DNA of 9,052 nt. Source: an uncultured Faecalibacterium sp. (GTDB lineage Bacteria > Bacillota > Clostridia > Oscillospirales > Ruminococcaceae). The position numbers were made by a program, and so were the translations under genes. This document shows positions 1 to 4,763 of the stretch, one piece after another. Location: positions 1 to 9,052 of the forward strand of contig CAKSZF010000058.1 in assembly GCA_934525405.1 (NCBI GenBank), given 5' to 3'. The notes below the pieces were generated by a model. That model was not told the DNA's origin. It ran no database searches and worked only from the letters and a program-made list of their open reading frames with translations. How positions within the stretch are numbered: the stretch's first letter is position 1; every line of letters begins with the position of its first letter.

Positions 1-261
1 GACGCCATTGCGCGGTACATGGCCTCGTTCGAGGACACCGACGGCGACGGCATCGGCAACGTGCCGGACTATTACAGTACCCTGCACGACCGCAAAAAGG
101 TAGAGGACAGTCGCAGCCTTTCCGCGCTGCTGAAAAAGCCCAACCGCTTTACCTTTATCCTTCTCGGTGTGATCCTCACCGTAATTCTGCTGGTGGTGTG
201 CCTTGTGCTGCTGCTCCGTAAACTGGTGCGCAAGCTCCGCCGCAGAAAAAAGACACATTAA
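1..261 (+). CDS. C-terminal end of a membrane-anchored protein, function unknown (partial)
   Basis: The frame is open from the left edge and ends at TAA 259-261, giving 86 visible residues; the start lies outside the window. The visible part begins with a soluble stretch carrying DTDGDGIGN (residues 13-20 region), an acidic pattern resembling calcium-binding loops of thrombospondin type 3 or dockerin repeats. A hydrophobic segment of about 23 residues follows (roughly residues 50-72: FTFILLGVILTV and on). The protein ends in a strongly basic tail (RKLVRKLRRRKK). This arrangement fits an extracytoplasmic protein held by a C-terminal membrane helix with a short positively charged cytoplasmic tail (positive-inside rule). 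A hairpin terminator follows directly. The catalytic or binding part is not visible, so I do not assign a function; a cell-wall enzyme or surface protein is possible. The reading frame is secure, the function is not. Confidence 0.8.
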   Translation, partial: DAIARYMASFEDTDGDGIGNVPDYYSTLHDRKKVEDSRSLSALLKKPNRFTFILLGVILTVILLVVCLVLLLRKLVRKLRRRKKTH

Positions 262-267
262 AATAGC

Positions 268-308
268 ACAATGCCGGACAGCCTGCGGGCTGTCCGGCAT
301 TGTATTTT
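268..308 (+). terminator. Intrinsic terminator after the first gene
   Basis: A perfect 16-bp stem (268-283 with 288-303) closes a TGCG loop at 284-287, and TTTT follows at 305-308. It begins 7 bases after the stop codon of the upstream gene. The same hairpin is the stem of dispersed element copy 1. Confidence 0.85.
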
Positions 309-318
309 CACGGGTGGG
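268..318 (-). repeat. Box-hairpin element, copy 1
   Basis: Read on the minus strand this is the box CCCGTGAAAA (305-314), one spacer base (304), a 16-bp perfect stem with left arm ACAATGCCGGACAGCC (288-303), loop CGCA (284-287), and the complementary arm (268-283). The geometry is identical to the copies near 2834-2880, 4641-4687, 6035-6081 and 8753-8799. The sequence before the box (CCCA) resembles the longer box GACCCATCCCGTGAAAA of other copies, minus one base. Here the hairpin serves as terminator for the plus-strand gene. Confidence 0.8.
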
Positions 319-320
319 AA

Positions 321-463
321 AACTCCCTCAGTCAAAACCTGACGGTTTTGCCAGCTCCCTCTGGGAGGGAGCCTTTGGCATAGCGGGAAAGTTTCTGGCT
401 AAAGTGCAAGCTTTGCGGGTGGGAACGCTCCCCGGGGGGAGCTGTCGCGCAGCGACTGAGGGG
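321..463. repeat. Hairpin-chain intergenic repeat with matching inverted ends
   Basis: The stretch starts with CTCCCTCAGTC (323-333) and ends with GACTGAGGGG (454-463), which are imperfect inverted copies. Between them lie four small perfect hairpins: CAAAACC/GGTTTTG (333-339 with 344-350), GCTCCCTC/GAGGGAGC (354-361 with 365-372), GCTCCCC/GGGGAGC (427-433 with 436-442) and GTCGC/GCGAC (444-448 with 452-456). There is no reading frame with a ribosome binding site. It resembles short, non-coding dispersed repeats (MITE-like) that I associate with Faecalibacterium intergenic regions. Whether it moves or is transcribed cannot be told here, and no clear target-site duplication is visible. Confidence 0.6.
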
Positions 464-474
464 CTATAAATGGA

Positions 475-536
475 GAAGCGAAAAAAGCGTTAAAGCGATA
501 GCGCCGACTGGCGCAGCGCTAGCTTTTTTGTGCTTC
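475..536. terminator. Long imperfect hairpin with internal T/A tracts, likely bidirectional terminator
   Basis: Nested pairing: GAAGC (475-479) with GCTTC (532-536), AAAAAAGC (481-488) with GCTTTTTT (522-529), AGCG (494-497) with CGCT (517-520), GCGCC (501-505) with GGCGC (510-514), loop GACT. On the plus strand the inner stem is followed by TTTTTT (524-529); on the minus strand by the complement of AAAAAA (481-486). It lies between convergent genes and could stop transcription from both sides. Confidence 0.55.
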
Positions 537-554
537 GACTTCTTCTTTAGGATT

Positions 555-577
555 GTCAAGGGCGTGCAGCCCTTGAC
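555..577. repeat. Perfect 9-bp hairpin
   Basis: GTCAAGGGC (555-563) pairs with GCCCTTGAC (569-577) around the loop GTGCA. No T tract follows on either strand, so it is not a canonical terminator. It is part of the hairpin chain in the gene-free region between the two convergent genes. Confidence 0.6.
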
Positions 578-596
578 CCGTTGCGGGGTGGGTGGA

Positions 597-646
597 GGCC
601 AGAGGTAGGGAGGGGGGAATCGGAACACCCCTCCCTACCTCTGGCC
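597..646. repeat. Perfect 19-bp inverted repeat with 12-base loop
   Basis: GGCCAGAGGTAGGGAGGGG (597-615) is exactly complementary to 628-646, with a 12-base loop (616-627). Neither side carries a T run. The two arms are purine-rich and pyrimidine-rich respectively. The stem is much longer than needed for termination, and the reason for its conservation is unknown. Confidence 0.75.
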
Positions 647-711
647 CAGCGGAGCGTCTTTGCGCACTGAAAGCAAGCAGAAACTTTCCCCACGGAGCAC
701 GCACTTTTCTG

Positions 712-737
712 GTTCTCTTTTGGTGTCAAAAGAGAAC
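712..737. repeat. Perfect 11-bp hairpin next to the end of the HAD gene
   Basis: GTTCTCTTTTG (712-722) pairs with CAAAAGAGAAC (727-737) around GTGT. It lies 9 bases past the stop of the minus-strand phosphatase gene. No T run follows it on the minus strand, so it may protect the mRNA 3' end rather than terminate transcription. Confidence 0.6.
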
Positions 738-746
738 ATCCCTCAC

Positions 747-1400
747 TCAGAACCTTCCCTTCTGCAAGCCGTCCAGCACCTCGTACAGGTCGCGGCACTC
801 GGCGGTGTACAGACGGCGCATCTCGTCATTGGCGGGGGCCATGTCCGGCACCATCACGGTGACAAAGTGCCCAGCGGCACCGGCGCGCACGCCGTTGTAG
901 CTGTCCTCCAGTACAAGTGTGCGGCCGGGCTGGGTGCCCAGCGCCTCGGCGGCCCGCAGAAAGATTTCCGGGTCGGGCTTGGAGGCTGAGAACTGCTCGC
1001 CGGAGATAACCGCCTTGAAATAGTGGGTCAAGCCCCAGCCGTCCAAATGGTGCTGGATAGACGCCATCCGGCTGGAGGAAGCCACTGCCATGGGGATGTG
1101 CTGCGCATCTAGCCATGTCAGGATCTCATCCAGCCCGGGCTTTTTGGGCGGCGGTGCCTGAAACGCCTTTTCCGCCTGTGCGTGCAGCACCTCGATGATG
1201 GCGTCCGTGTCGCAGCTTTCCCCGTAGAAGCGGCGCAGCACCGCCCGCATGGAGTCCCCCGCCGTGCCGCGGGCGGCAACGTCCAGCCCCTCCTTATAAG
1301 AAAGCCCAAGGGTGGCAAGCGCAGGCTCCCACAGGGTAGCCCAGACCCGCTCGGTGTCGAACATCAGGCCGTCCATATCAAAAATAACGCCGTTGATCAT
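747..1400 (-). CDS. HAD-superfamily phosphatase, beta-phosphoglucomutase-like
   Basis: A 217-residue protein with all four HAD motifs. Motif I is FDMDGLMFDTE with nucleophile Asp8 and acid/base Asp10. Motif II is VASSSR with Ser108. The motif III lysine is Lys141 in ASKPDPEIF. Motif IV is LEDSYNGVRAG with Glu165-Asp166. The alpha-helical insert after motif I (about residues 16-80) is the C1 cap of the group containing beta-phosphoglucomutase and small phosphatases. Such enzymes hydrolyse phosphomonoesters, usually small sugar phosphates, or isomerise them, in the cytoplasm; the substrate cannot be read from the sequence. The start is supported by GGAAGGAG at 1410-1417 on the minus strand, nine bases upstream of ATG. 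It is monocistronic here, divergent from the aminotransferase gene and convergent with the partial gene at the left. Length and motifs look intact. Confidence 0.92.
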   Translation of the reverse strand: MINGVIFDMDGLMFDTERVWATLWEPALATLGLSYKEGLDVAARGTAGDSMRAVLRRFYGESCDTDAIIEVLHAQAEKAFQAPPPKKPGLDEILTWLDAQHIPMAVASSSRMASIQHHLDGWGLTHYFKAVISGEQFSASKPDPEIFLRAAEALGTQPGRTLVLEDSYNGVRAGAAGHFVTVMVPDMAPANDEMRRLYTAECRDLYEVLDGLQKGRF

Positions 1401-1425
1401 GGCAATCTGCTCCTTCCGTAGAAAA

Positions 1426-1442
1426 GCGGGGCTATGCCCCGC
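1426..1442 (-). promoter_or_regulatory. Terminator-like hairpin in the leader of the HAD gene
   Basis: On the minus strand GCGGGGC (1442-1436) pairs with GCCCCGC (1432-1426) across a 3-base loop and is followed by TTTTC (1425-1421). It lies between the predicted minus-strand promoter (1462-1470) and the ribosome binding site (1410-1417). It could attenuate transcription or shape the mRNA 5' end; no alternative pairing that would make a switch was found. Confidence 0.45.
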
Positions 1443-1461
1443 AAAAGTGCTCTGTGCCCCT

Positions 1462-1470
1462 ATTGTACCA
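1462..1470 (-). promoter_or_regulatory. Extended -10 promoter for the HAD gene
   Basis: On the minus strand TGG-TACAAT (1470-1462) forms an extended -10 element. No convincing -35 hexamer stands upstream, which is usual for extended -10 promoters. The start of transcription would fall near 1455, about 55 bases before the ATG. Confidence 0.5.
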
Positions 1471-1488
1471 TAGATTTGGCAGTTTGCA

Positions 1489-1512
1489 CACCATTGTGCT
1501 CACAATCTGGTG
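1489..1512. promoter_or_regulatory. Quasi-palindrome between divergent promoters, possible operator
   Basis: CACCATTGTG (1489-1498) is complementary to CACAATCTGGTG (1501-1512) apart from a two-base bulge (TC). It lies just upstream of the minus-strand -10 and about 40 bases before the plus-strand -35. This position suits a regulator serving one or both genes, but no regulator is encoded nearby. Confidence 0.3.
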
Positions 1513-1551
1513 CAACTTTACCGGTGGAAAGATGAAACATTTTGCGATTCC

Positions 1552-1579
1552 TTGCAAAACCGGCTGGGAATATTATAAT
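1552..1579 (+). promoter_or_regulatory. Sigma-A type promoter of the aminotransferase gene
   Basis: TTGCAA (1552-1557), a 16-base spacer, and a perfect TATAAT (1574-1579). Transcription would start near 1586, giving a leader of about 65 bases, too short for a T-box riboswitch. AGGAAAGAGGG at 1633-1643 is the ribosome binding site before ATG 1653. Confidence 0.75.
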
Positions 1580-1652
1580 AGAAACCAACATTTGTGTCAT
1601 AAAGCGCCGGAAATCGTGCGCACGCGCATAAAAGGAAAGAGGGAAACTCACT

Positions 1653-2732
1653 ATGTTGGATATCAAGATTACCCGCACGGCTACGCCCAAGGCAAAGCCC
1701 ACCGATGAGACGAAGCTCGGCTTCGGCAAAAAGTTCTCCGACCACATGTTCGTCATGGATTACACCGAGGGCGAGGGCTGGCACGATGCCCGCATCGTCC
1801 CCTACGGCCCCTTTGAGCTGGACCCCGCTACCGTGGTGTTCCACTACGCACAGGAGATCTTTGAGGGCATGAAGGCCTACCGCACCGCTGACGACACCGT
1901 GCAACTGTTCCGCCCGGACTGCAACGCCAAGCGTTTTCAGGATTCTGCCGACCGTCTGTGCATCCCCAAGATCCCGGTAGAGGACTACATTCAGGCCGTC
2001 GAGGCTCTGGTGGACGTGGACCGCGACTGGGTGCCCCACACCGACGGCGCTTCCCTGTACATCCGTCCCTTCATCTTTGCCAATGATGTGGGTCTGGGCG
2101 TGCACGCTTCCAAGCACTATATCTTCTGCATCATCTGCGCTCCCTCCGGCGCTTACTACGCCGAGGGCATCAACCCCGTGCGCATCTATGTGGAAGATGA
2201 GTATATCCGCGCCGCCCCGGGTCTGACCGGCTTTACCAAGTGCGGCGGCAACTACGCCGCTTCCATCAAGGCCGGCGAGCTGGCCGAGGAGCAGGGCTAC
2301 GCACAGGTGCTGTGGCTGGACGGCGTGGAGAAGAAGTACGTTGAAGAAGTTGGCAGCATGAACATCATGTTCAAGATCGACGGCAAGGTGTACACCGCTG
2401 CTACCGTGGGCACCGTGCTGCCCGGCGTCACCCGCCGCAGCTGCATCGAGCTGCTGAAGGACTGGGGCTACGAGGTCGTTGAGGGCAAGATCGCCATTGC
2501 CGACATCATGGCTGCTGCCCGCGAAGGCAAGCTGGAAGAGGTGTTCGGCACCGGTACTGCCGCTGTCGTCTCCCCTGTCAAGGAGCTGGTCTGGAAGGGC
2601 GAGCACGCCTTTATCGGTGACGGCAAGATCGGCCCTGTCACCCAGAAGCTGTACGACACCATGACCGGTATGCAGTGGGGCAAGTTGCCCGATACCAAGG
2701 GCTGGATTGTTCCCGTGGAAAAGAAATATTGA
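1653..2732 (+). CDS. ilvE: Branched-chain amino acid aminotransferase
   Basis: A 359-residue fold-type IV PLP enzyme that transfers the amino group between glutamate and the 2-oxo acids of leucine, isoleucine and valine in the cytoplasm. The sequence shows EIFEGMKAYR (about 68-77), the RPF and ASKHY segments of the core, the PLP lysine Lys196 in GFTKCGGNYAAS, and the EEVGSMNIMF cofactor loop (231-240) where the family has a conserved glutamate. TVLPGVTRRS (254-263) and the glycine-rich GTGTAAVVSP (299-308) follow. The length and the FGTGTAAVVSP motif match the longer BCAT class (mammalian and Bacillus YbgE-like) rather than the roughly 300-residue E. coli type. The gene has its own strong promoter and a strong terminator and appears monocistronic. 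Codon use is strongly biased to C- and G-ending codons, which fits high expression. No sign of truncation. Confidence 0.95.
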   Translation: MLDIKITRTATPKAKPTDETKLGFGKKFSDHMFVMDYTEGEGWHDARIVPYGPFELDPATVVFHYAQEIFEGMKAYRTADDTVQLFRPDCNAKRFQDSADRLCIPKIPVEDYIQAVEALVDVDRDWVPHTDGASLYIRPFIFANDVGLGVHASKHYIFCIICAPSGAYYAEGINPVRIYVEDEYIRAAPGLTGFTKCGGNYAASIKAGELAEEQGYAQVLWLDGVEKKYVEEVGSMNIMFKIDGKVYTAATVGTVLPGVTRRSCIELLKDWGYEVVEGKIAIADIMAAAREGKLEEVFGTGTAAVVSPVKELVWKGEHAFIGDGKIGPVTQKLYDTMTGMQWGKLPDTKGWIVPVEKKY

Positions 2733-2756
2733 GCCGCCTGTCACCCTACGGCTTTT

Positions 2757-2797
2757 AAAGGGACTGTTGCACACCGTCTGGGGCAACAGTCCCTTTT
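2757..2797 (+). terminator. Intrinsic terminator after the aminotransferase gene
   Basis: AAAGGGACTGTTGC (2757-2770) pairs perfectly with 2783-2796 over a 12-base loop, and the 3' arm runs into TTTT (2794-2797). It begins 24 bases after the stop codon. Confidence 0.85.
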
Positions 2798-2805
2798 GCA
2801 TCACC

Positions 2806-2904
2806 GCAGATGCCGTTTACCGTTACGACCCATCCCGTGAAAAGGCAATTCTGGAAAATCCGCAGATTTTCCAGAATTGCGAAATTATAAATAATATTTC
2901 CGCT
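2806..2904 (+). repeat. Box-hairpin element, copy 2 (long form)
   Basis: Left flank 2806-2833, box CCCGTGAAAA (2834-2843), one spacer base, 16-bp perfect stem GCAATTCTGGAAAATC (2845-2860) with 2865-2880, loop CGCA (2861-2864), then an AT-rich right flank starting GAAATT and ending TTTCCGCT (2881-2904). The copy at 8730-8827 (reverse strand) matches 34 of 38 bases in the left flank plus box and 22 of 24 in the right flank with one gap. The two stems differ at nine of 16 positions, yet both pair perfectly. The aminotransferase gene already has its own terminator, so this is not needed for termination here. Confidence 0.85.
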
Positions 2905-2921
2905 GATGATGCGCAGAGCAA

Positions 2922-2944
2922 AGCGGAGCGCATTCTAAATCGTC
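2922..2944 (+). repeat. 23-base repeat flanking element copy 2
   Basis: This stretch, which includes AGCGCATTCTAAATCGTC (2927-2944), matches 8851-8873 at 20 of 23 bases on the same strand. It lies to the right of the hairpin element at both places, although the elements themselves are in opposite orientation. Confidence 0.6.
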
Positions 2945-2969
2945 TCACCGCCCCTTTGCTCTATAATCA

Positions 2970-2998
2970 TTGCAATTCCCGCCGCATGGTGCTACACT
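2970..2998 (+). promoter_or_regulatory. Promoter of the esterase / ATP-grasp cluster
   Basis: TTGCAA (2970-2975), a 17-base spacer, and TACACT (2993-2998) preceded by TGC, an extended -10. A TATAAT at 2962-2967 was considered but has no -35 partner at the right distance. The leader (about 3005-3064) can fold into a hairpin, AAAGGGC (3005-3011) with GCCCTTT (3029-3035). GAGAGGAAAG (3048-3057) is the ribosome binding site. Confidence 0.65.
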
Positions 2999-3064
2999 AC
3001 CTATAAAGGGCGTGGGCTTGCCGCCTGTGCCCTTTGCAGGATGATTTGAGAGGAAAGAAGCACC

Positions 3065-3835
3065 ATGATCAAGAAATGGAGCATGAGTTACCCGGCGGTC
3101 AACGGCACTGAACAGCGCCGGGCGTATGTCTATCTGCCCACCATGTACGAGGCACAGCCGGAGCGCCGGTTCCCCGTGCTGTATATGTTCGATGGGCAGA
3201 ACGTGTTTTTCAACGAGGATGCCACCTACGGCAAAAGCTGGGGCGTGGCAGATTATCTGGACTATACCGACACCCCGCTGATCGTGGCGGCCATCGAGTG
3301 CAACGCCGGGGCGAACAACGAGCGTCTGGTGGAGTATTCCCCCTACCGCTTCGATGATGCTACCTACGGCCACTTTGACGGCAAGGGACAGGCCACCATG
3401 AGCTGGTTCATCCACCGATTCAAGCCCCTGATCGACCAGAATTTCCGCACCCTGCCGGACAGGACACATACCTTTATCGGCGGCAGCAGCATGGGCGGGC
3501 TGATGAGCCTGTACGCTCTGCTGCAATATAACGATACCTATAGCCGCGCCGCAGCGCTGTCGCCCTCTATCTGGGTGGCACCGGATAAGCTTTCCGGCCT
3601 TGTGGGGCGCGCAAAACTTGCCCCCGGCACGGTGCTGTACATGGACTACGGCTCCCGGGAGATGGGCAACCACGATGGCATCCGCCGGGAATTCTCCAAC
3701 TTGAGCGGCAAGCTGATGACCCGGGGCATCCACCTGACCAGCCGCATCGTGCCCGGCGGCACCCACTGCGAGGCCAGCTGGGAAAAACAGCTGCCCTTCG
3801 TGTTCCACACCCTGCTGTATGAGGTGGAGGAGTAA
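3065..3835 (+). CDS. Alpha/beta-hydrolase esterase, putative esterase (esterase D-like) family
   Basis: A 256-residue protein without a signal peptide, so probably cytoplasmic. It has the layout of the PF00756 'putative esterase' family: an N-terminal strand pair ending in RRAYVYLP, then FPVLYMFDGQNVFF (36-49), the nucleophile elbow GGSSMGG with Ser142 as the likely nucleophile, and a C-terminal GGTHCEASW carrying the probable catalytic His234. The acidic member is not certain; it probably lies in the LYMDYGSRE region (191-199). The family includes carboxylesterases, feruloyl and acetylxylan esterases, S-formylglutathione hydrolase and siderophore esterases, so the substrate is open. It starts a plus-strand cluster: the next esterase begins 41 bases downstream. 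The start is fixed by the ribosome binding site seven bases upstream. The length is normal for the family and the frame is intact. Confidence 0.85.
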   Translation: MIKKWSMSYPAVNGTEQRRAYVYLPTMYEAQPERRFPVLYMFDGQNVFFNEDATYGKSWGVADYLDYTDTPLIVAAIECNAGANNERLVEYSPYRFDDATYGHFDGKGQATMSWFIHRFKPLIDQNFRTLPDRTHTFIGGSSMGGLMSLYALLQYNDTYSRAAALSPSIWVAPDKLSGLVGRAKLAPGTVLYMDYGSREMGNHDGIRREFSNLSGKLMTRGIHLTSRIVPGGTHCEASWEKQLPFVFHTLLYEVEE

Positions 3836-3876
3836 GAGAAGGGCGACACCATCACCACACCAAAGGAGGAAACACC

Positions 3877-4635
3877 ATGGAGATGCAGTATTTCAAGGAG
3901 TACAGCCCGGAACTGGGACGGGATATGGAGTGCAAGCTTTACGGCCACGCAGGCCGCCCGATGCTGTATATTCCCTGTCAGGACGGCCGTTTTTTCGATT
4001 TTGAAAACTTCCACATGACCGACACCCTTGCCCCGTGGATCGAGTCCGGGCAGATCATGGTGCTTTCCATCGACACCATGGATCAGGAAACCTGGTCGGA
4101 CGCACAGGGCAACCCCTACTGGCGCATCCGCCGCTATGAGCAGTGGCTGCACTACATCACCCGCGAGGTCGCCCCGATGCTTCAGCATCTGGCGCAGCAG
4201 CGCAACGGCTGGAGCGACCTGCCCGGCATCATCGCCTTCGGGTGCAGTCTGGGTGCTACCCACGCGGTAAACCTGTACCTGCGCCGCCCGGATATCTTCT
4301 GCGGCTGTCTGGCACTCAGCGGCATCTACACTGCTCACTACGGCTTTGGCGACTATATGGACGAACTGGTGTACATGAACTCCCCCGTGGACTACATGAA
4401 GAACTTCCCGGAGGATCACCCCTATATGCAGCTGTTCCGCAATCAGAAGGCGGTCATCTGCTGCGGTCAGGGCGACTGGGAACAGCCGGACACCACATGG
4501 CTGCTCAAGCGCATCTTTGAAGCAAAGCATATCCCCATCTGGGTAGACCTGTGGGGTCACGATGTCAACCACGACTGGAACTGGTGGTACAAGCAGGTGG
4601 CATACTATATGCCCTACATTCTGGGCCAGCAGTGA
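3877..4635 (+). CDS. Second esterase-like alpha/beta hydrolase, uncharacterised family
   Basis: A 252-residue protein with a near-perfect ribosome binding site AAAGGAGGA (3862-3870), six bases before ATG, which decides the start. The nucleophile elbow is GCSLG with Ser124. Further motifs are the GQGDWE segment (197-202), which probably carries the acid, and the WGHDVNHDWNWW block (226-237), whose His228 or His232 is the likely catalytic histidine. These blocks are typical of an uncharacterised bacterial esterase family (COG4947-like, from memory) and differ from the preceding esterase, so the pair is not a recent duplication. No signal peptide or membrane segment is seen. The gene follows esterase one after 41 bases and probably shares its mRNA. 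Its stop codon overlaps a dispersed hairpin element (4634-4687). The substrate is unknown. Confidence 0.82.
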   Translation: MEMQYFKEYSPELGRDMECKLYGHAGRPMLYIPCQDGRFFDFENFHMTDTLAPWIESGQIMVLSIDTMDQETWSDAQGNPYWRIRRYEQWLHYITREVAPMLQHLAQQRNGWSDLPGIIAFGCSLGATHAVNLYLRRPDIFCGCLALSGIYTAHYGFGDYMDELVYMNSPVDYMKNFPEDHPYMQLFRNQKAVICCGQGDWEQPDTTWLLKRIFEAKHIPIWVDLWGHDVNHDWNWWYKQVAYYMPYILGQQ

Positions 4636-4687
4636 CCCATCCCGTGAAAACGAAACAACGGCGCGTCCATGGACGCGCCGTTGTTTC
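4634..4687 (+). repeat. Box-hairpin element, copy 3
   Basis: GACCCATCCCGTGAAAA (4634-4650) is identical to the extended box of copy 2. After one spacer base (4651) comes the 16-bp stem GAAACAACGGCGCGTC (4652-4667) with 4672-4687 and loop CATG, making one perfect 36-base palindrome. The stop codon of the upstream esterase overlaps the first bases of the box. No T run follows on the plus strand, so read-through into the ATP-grasp gene is likely. This copy lacks the long flanks of copies 2 and 5. Confidence 0.8.
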
Positions 4688-4707
4688 CCAATATTAAAGT
4701 CTGTCCC

Positions 4708-4720
4708 GCCCCGCAGGGGC
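4708..4720. other. Small GC hairpin before the ATP-grasp gene
   Basis: GCCCC (4708-4712) pairs with GGGGC (4716-4720) over GCA. It lies in the 128-base gap before the ATP-grasp gene, after element copy 3. I found no convincing promoter in this gap, which supports co-transcription with the esterases. Confidence 0.4.
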
Positions 4721-4763
4721 ATTGCAATCATAGAGGTAACGGAAAGAGGAATCAACAAATACT

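Noticed and set aside
321..463. Insertion sequence
   Set aside because: Inverted ends are present but there is no transposase frame, the unit is only about 140 bases, and no target-site duplication is visible. At most it is a non-autonomous repeat.
592..989. Plus-strand open frames across the hairpin-rich gap and the end of the HAD gene
   Set aside because: They read through a 19-bp inverted repeat and into the antisense of the HAD gene; no ribosome binding site or domain.
1586..1652. T-box or other riboswitch before the aminotransferase gene
   Set aside because: The leader from the predicted start is only about 65 bases and contains no specifier loop, T-box motif or terminator/antiterminator pair.
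1518..2804. Long minus-strand open frame opposite the aminotransferase gene
   Set aside because: It is the antisense shadow of a clear PLP enzyme in GC-rich sequence. It has no ribosome binding site, and its low-complexity composition (rich in G, A, V, H, D) is typical of such shadows.
2962..2967. TATAAT as the -10 of the esterase cluster
   Set aside because: No -35 hexamer lies 15-19 bases upstream. TTGCAA-17-TACACT at 2970-2998 with an extended -10 is better placed.
2945..3808. Minus-strand open frame opposite the first esterase
   Set aside because: Antisense of a gene with intact catalytic motifs and a good ribosome binding site. No recognisable domain on this strand.
3646..4758. Minus-strand open frame opposite the second esterase
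   Set aside because: Antisense shadow spanning two genes and an intergenic hairpin; no family features.
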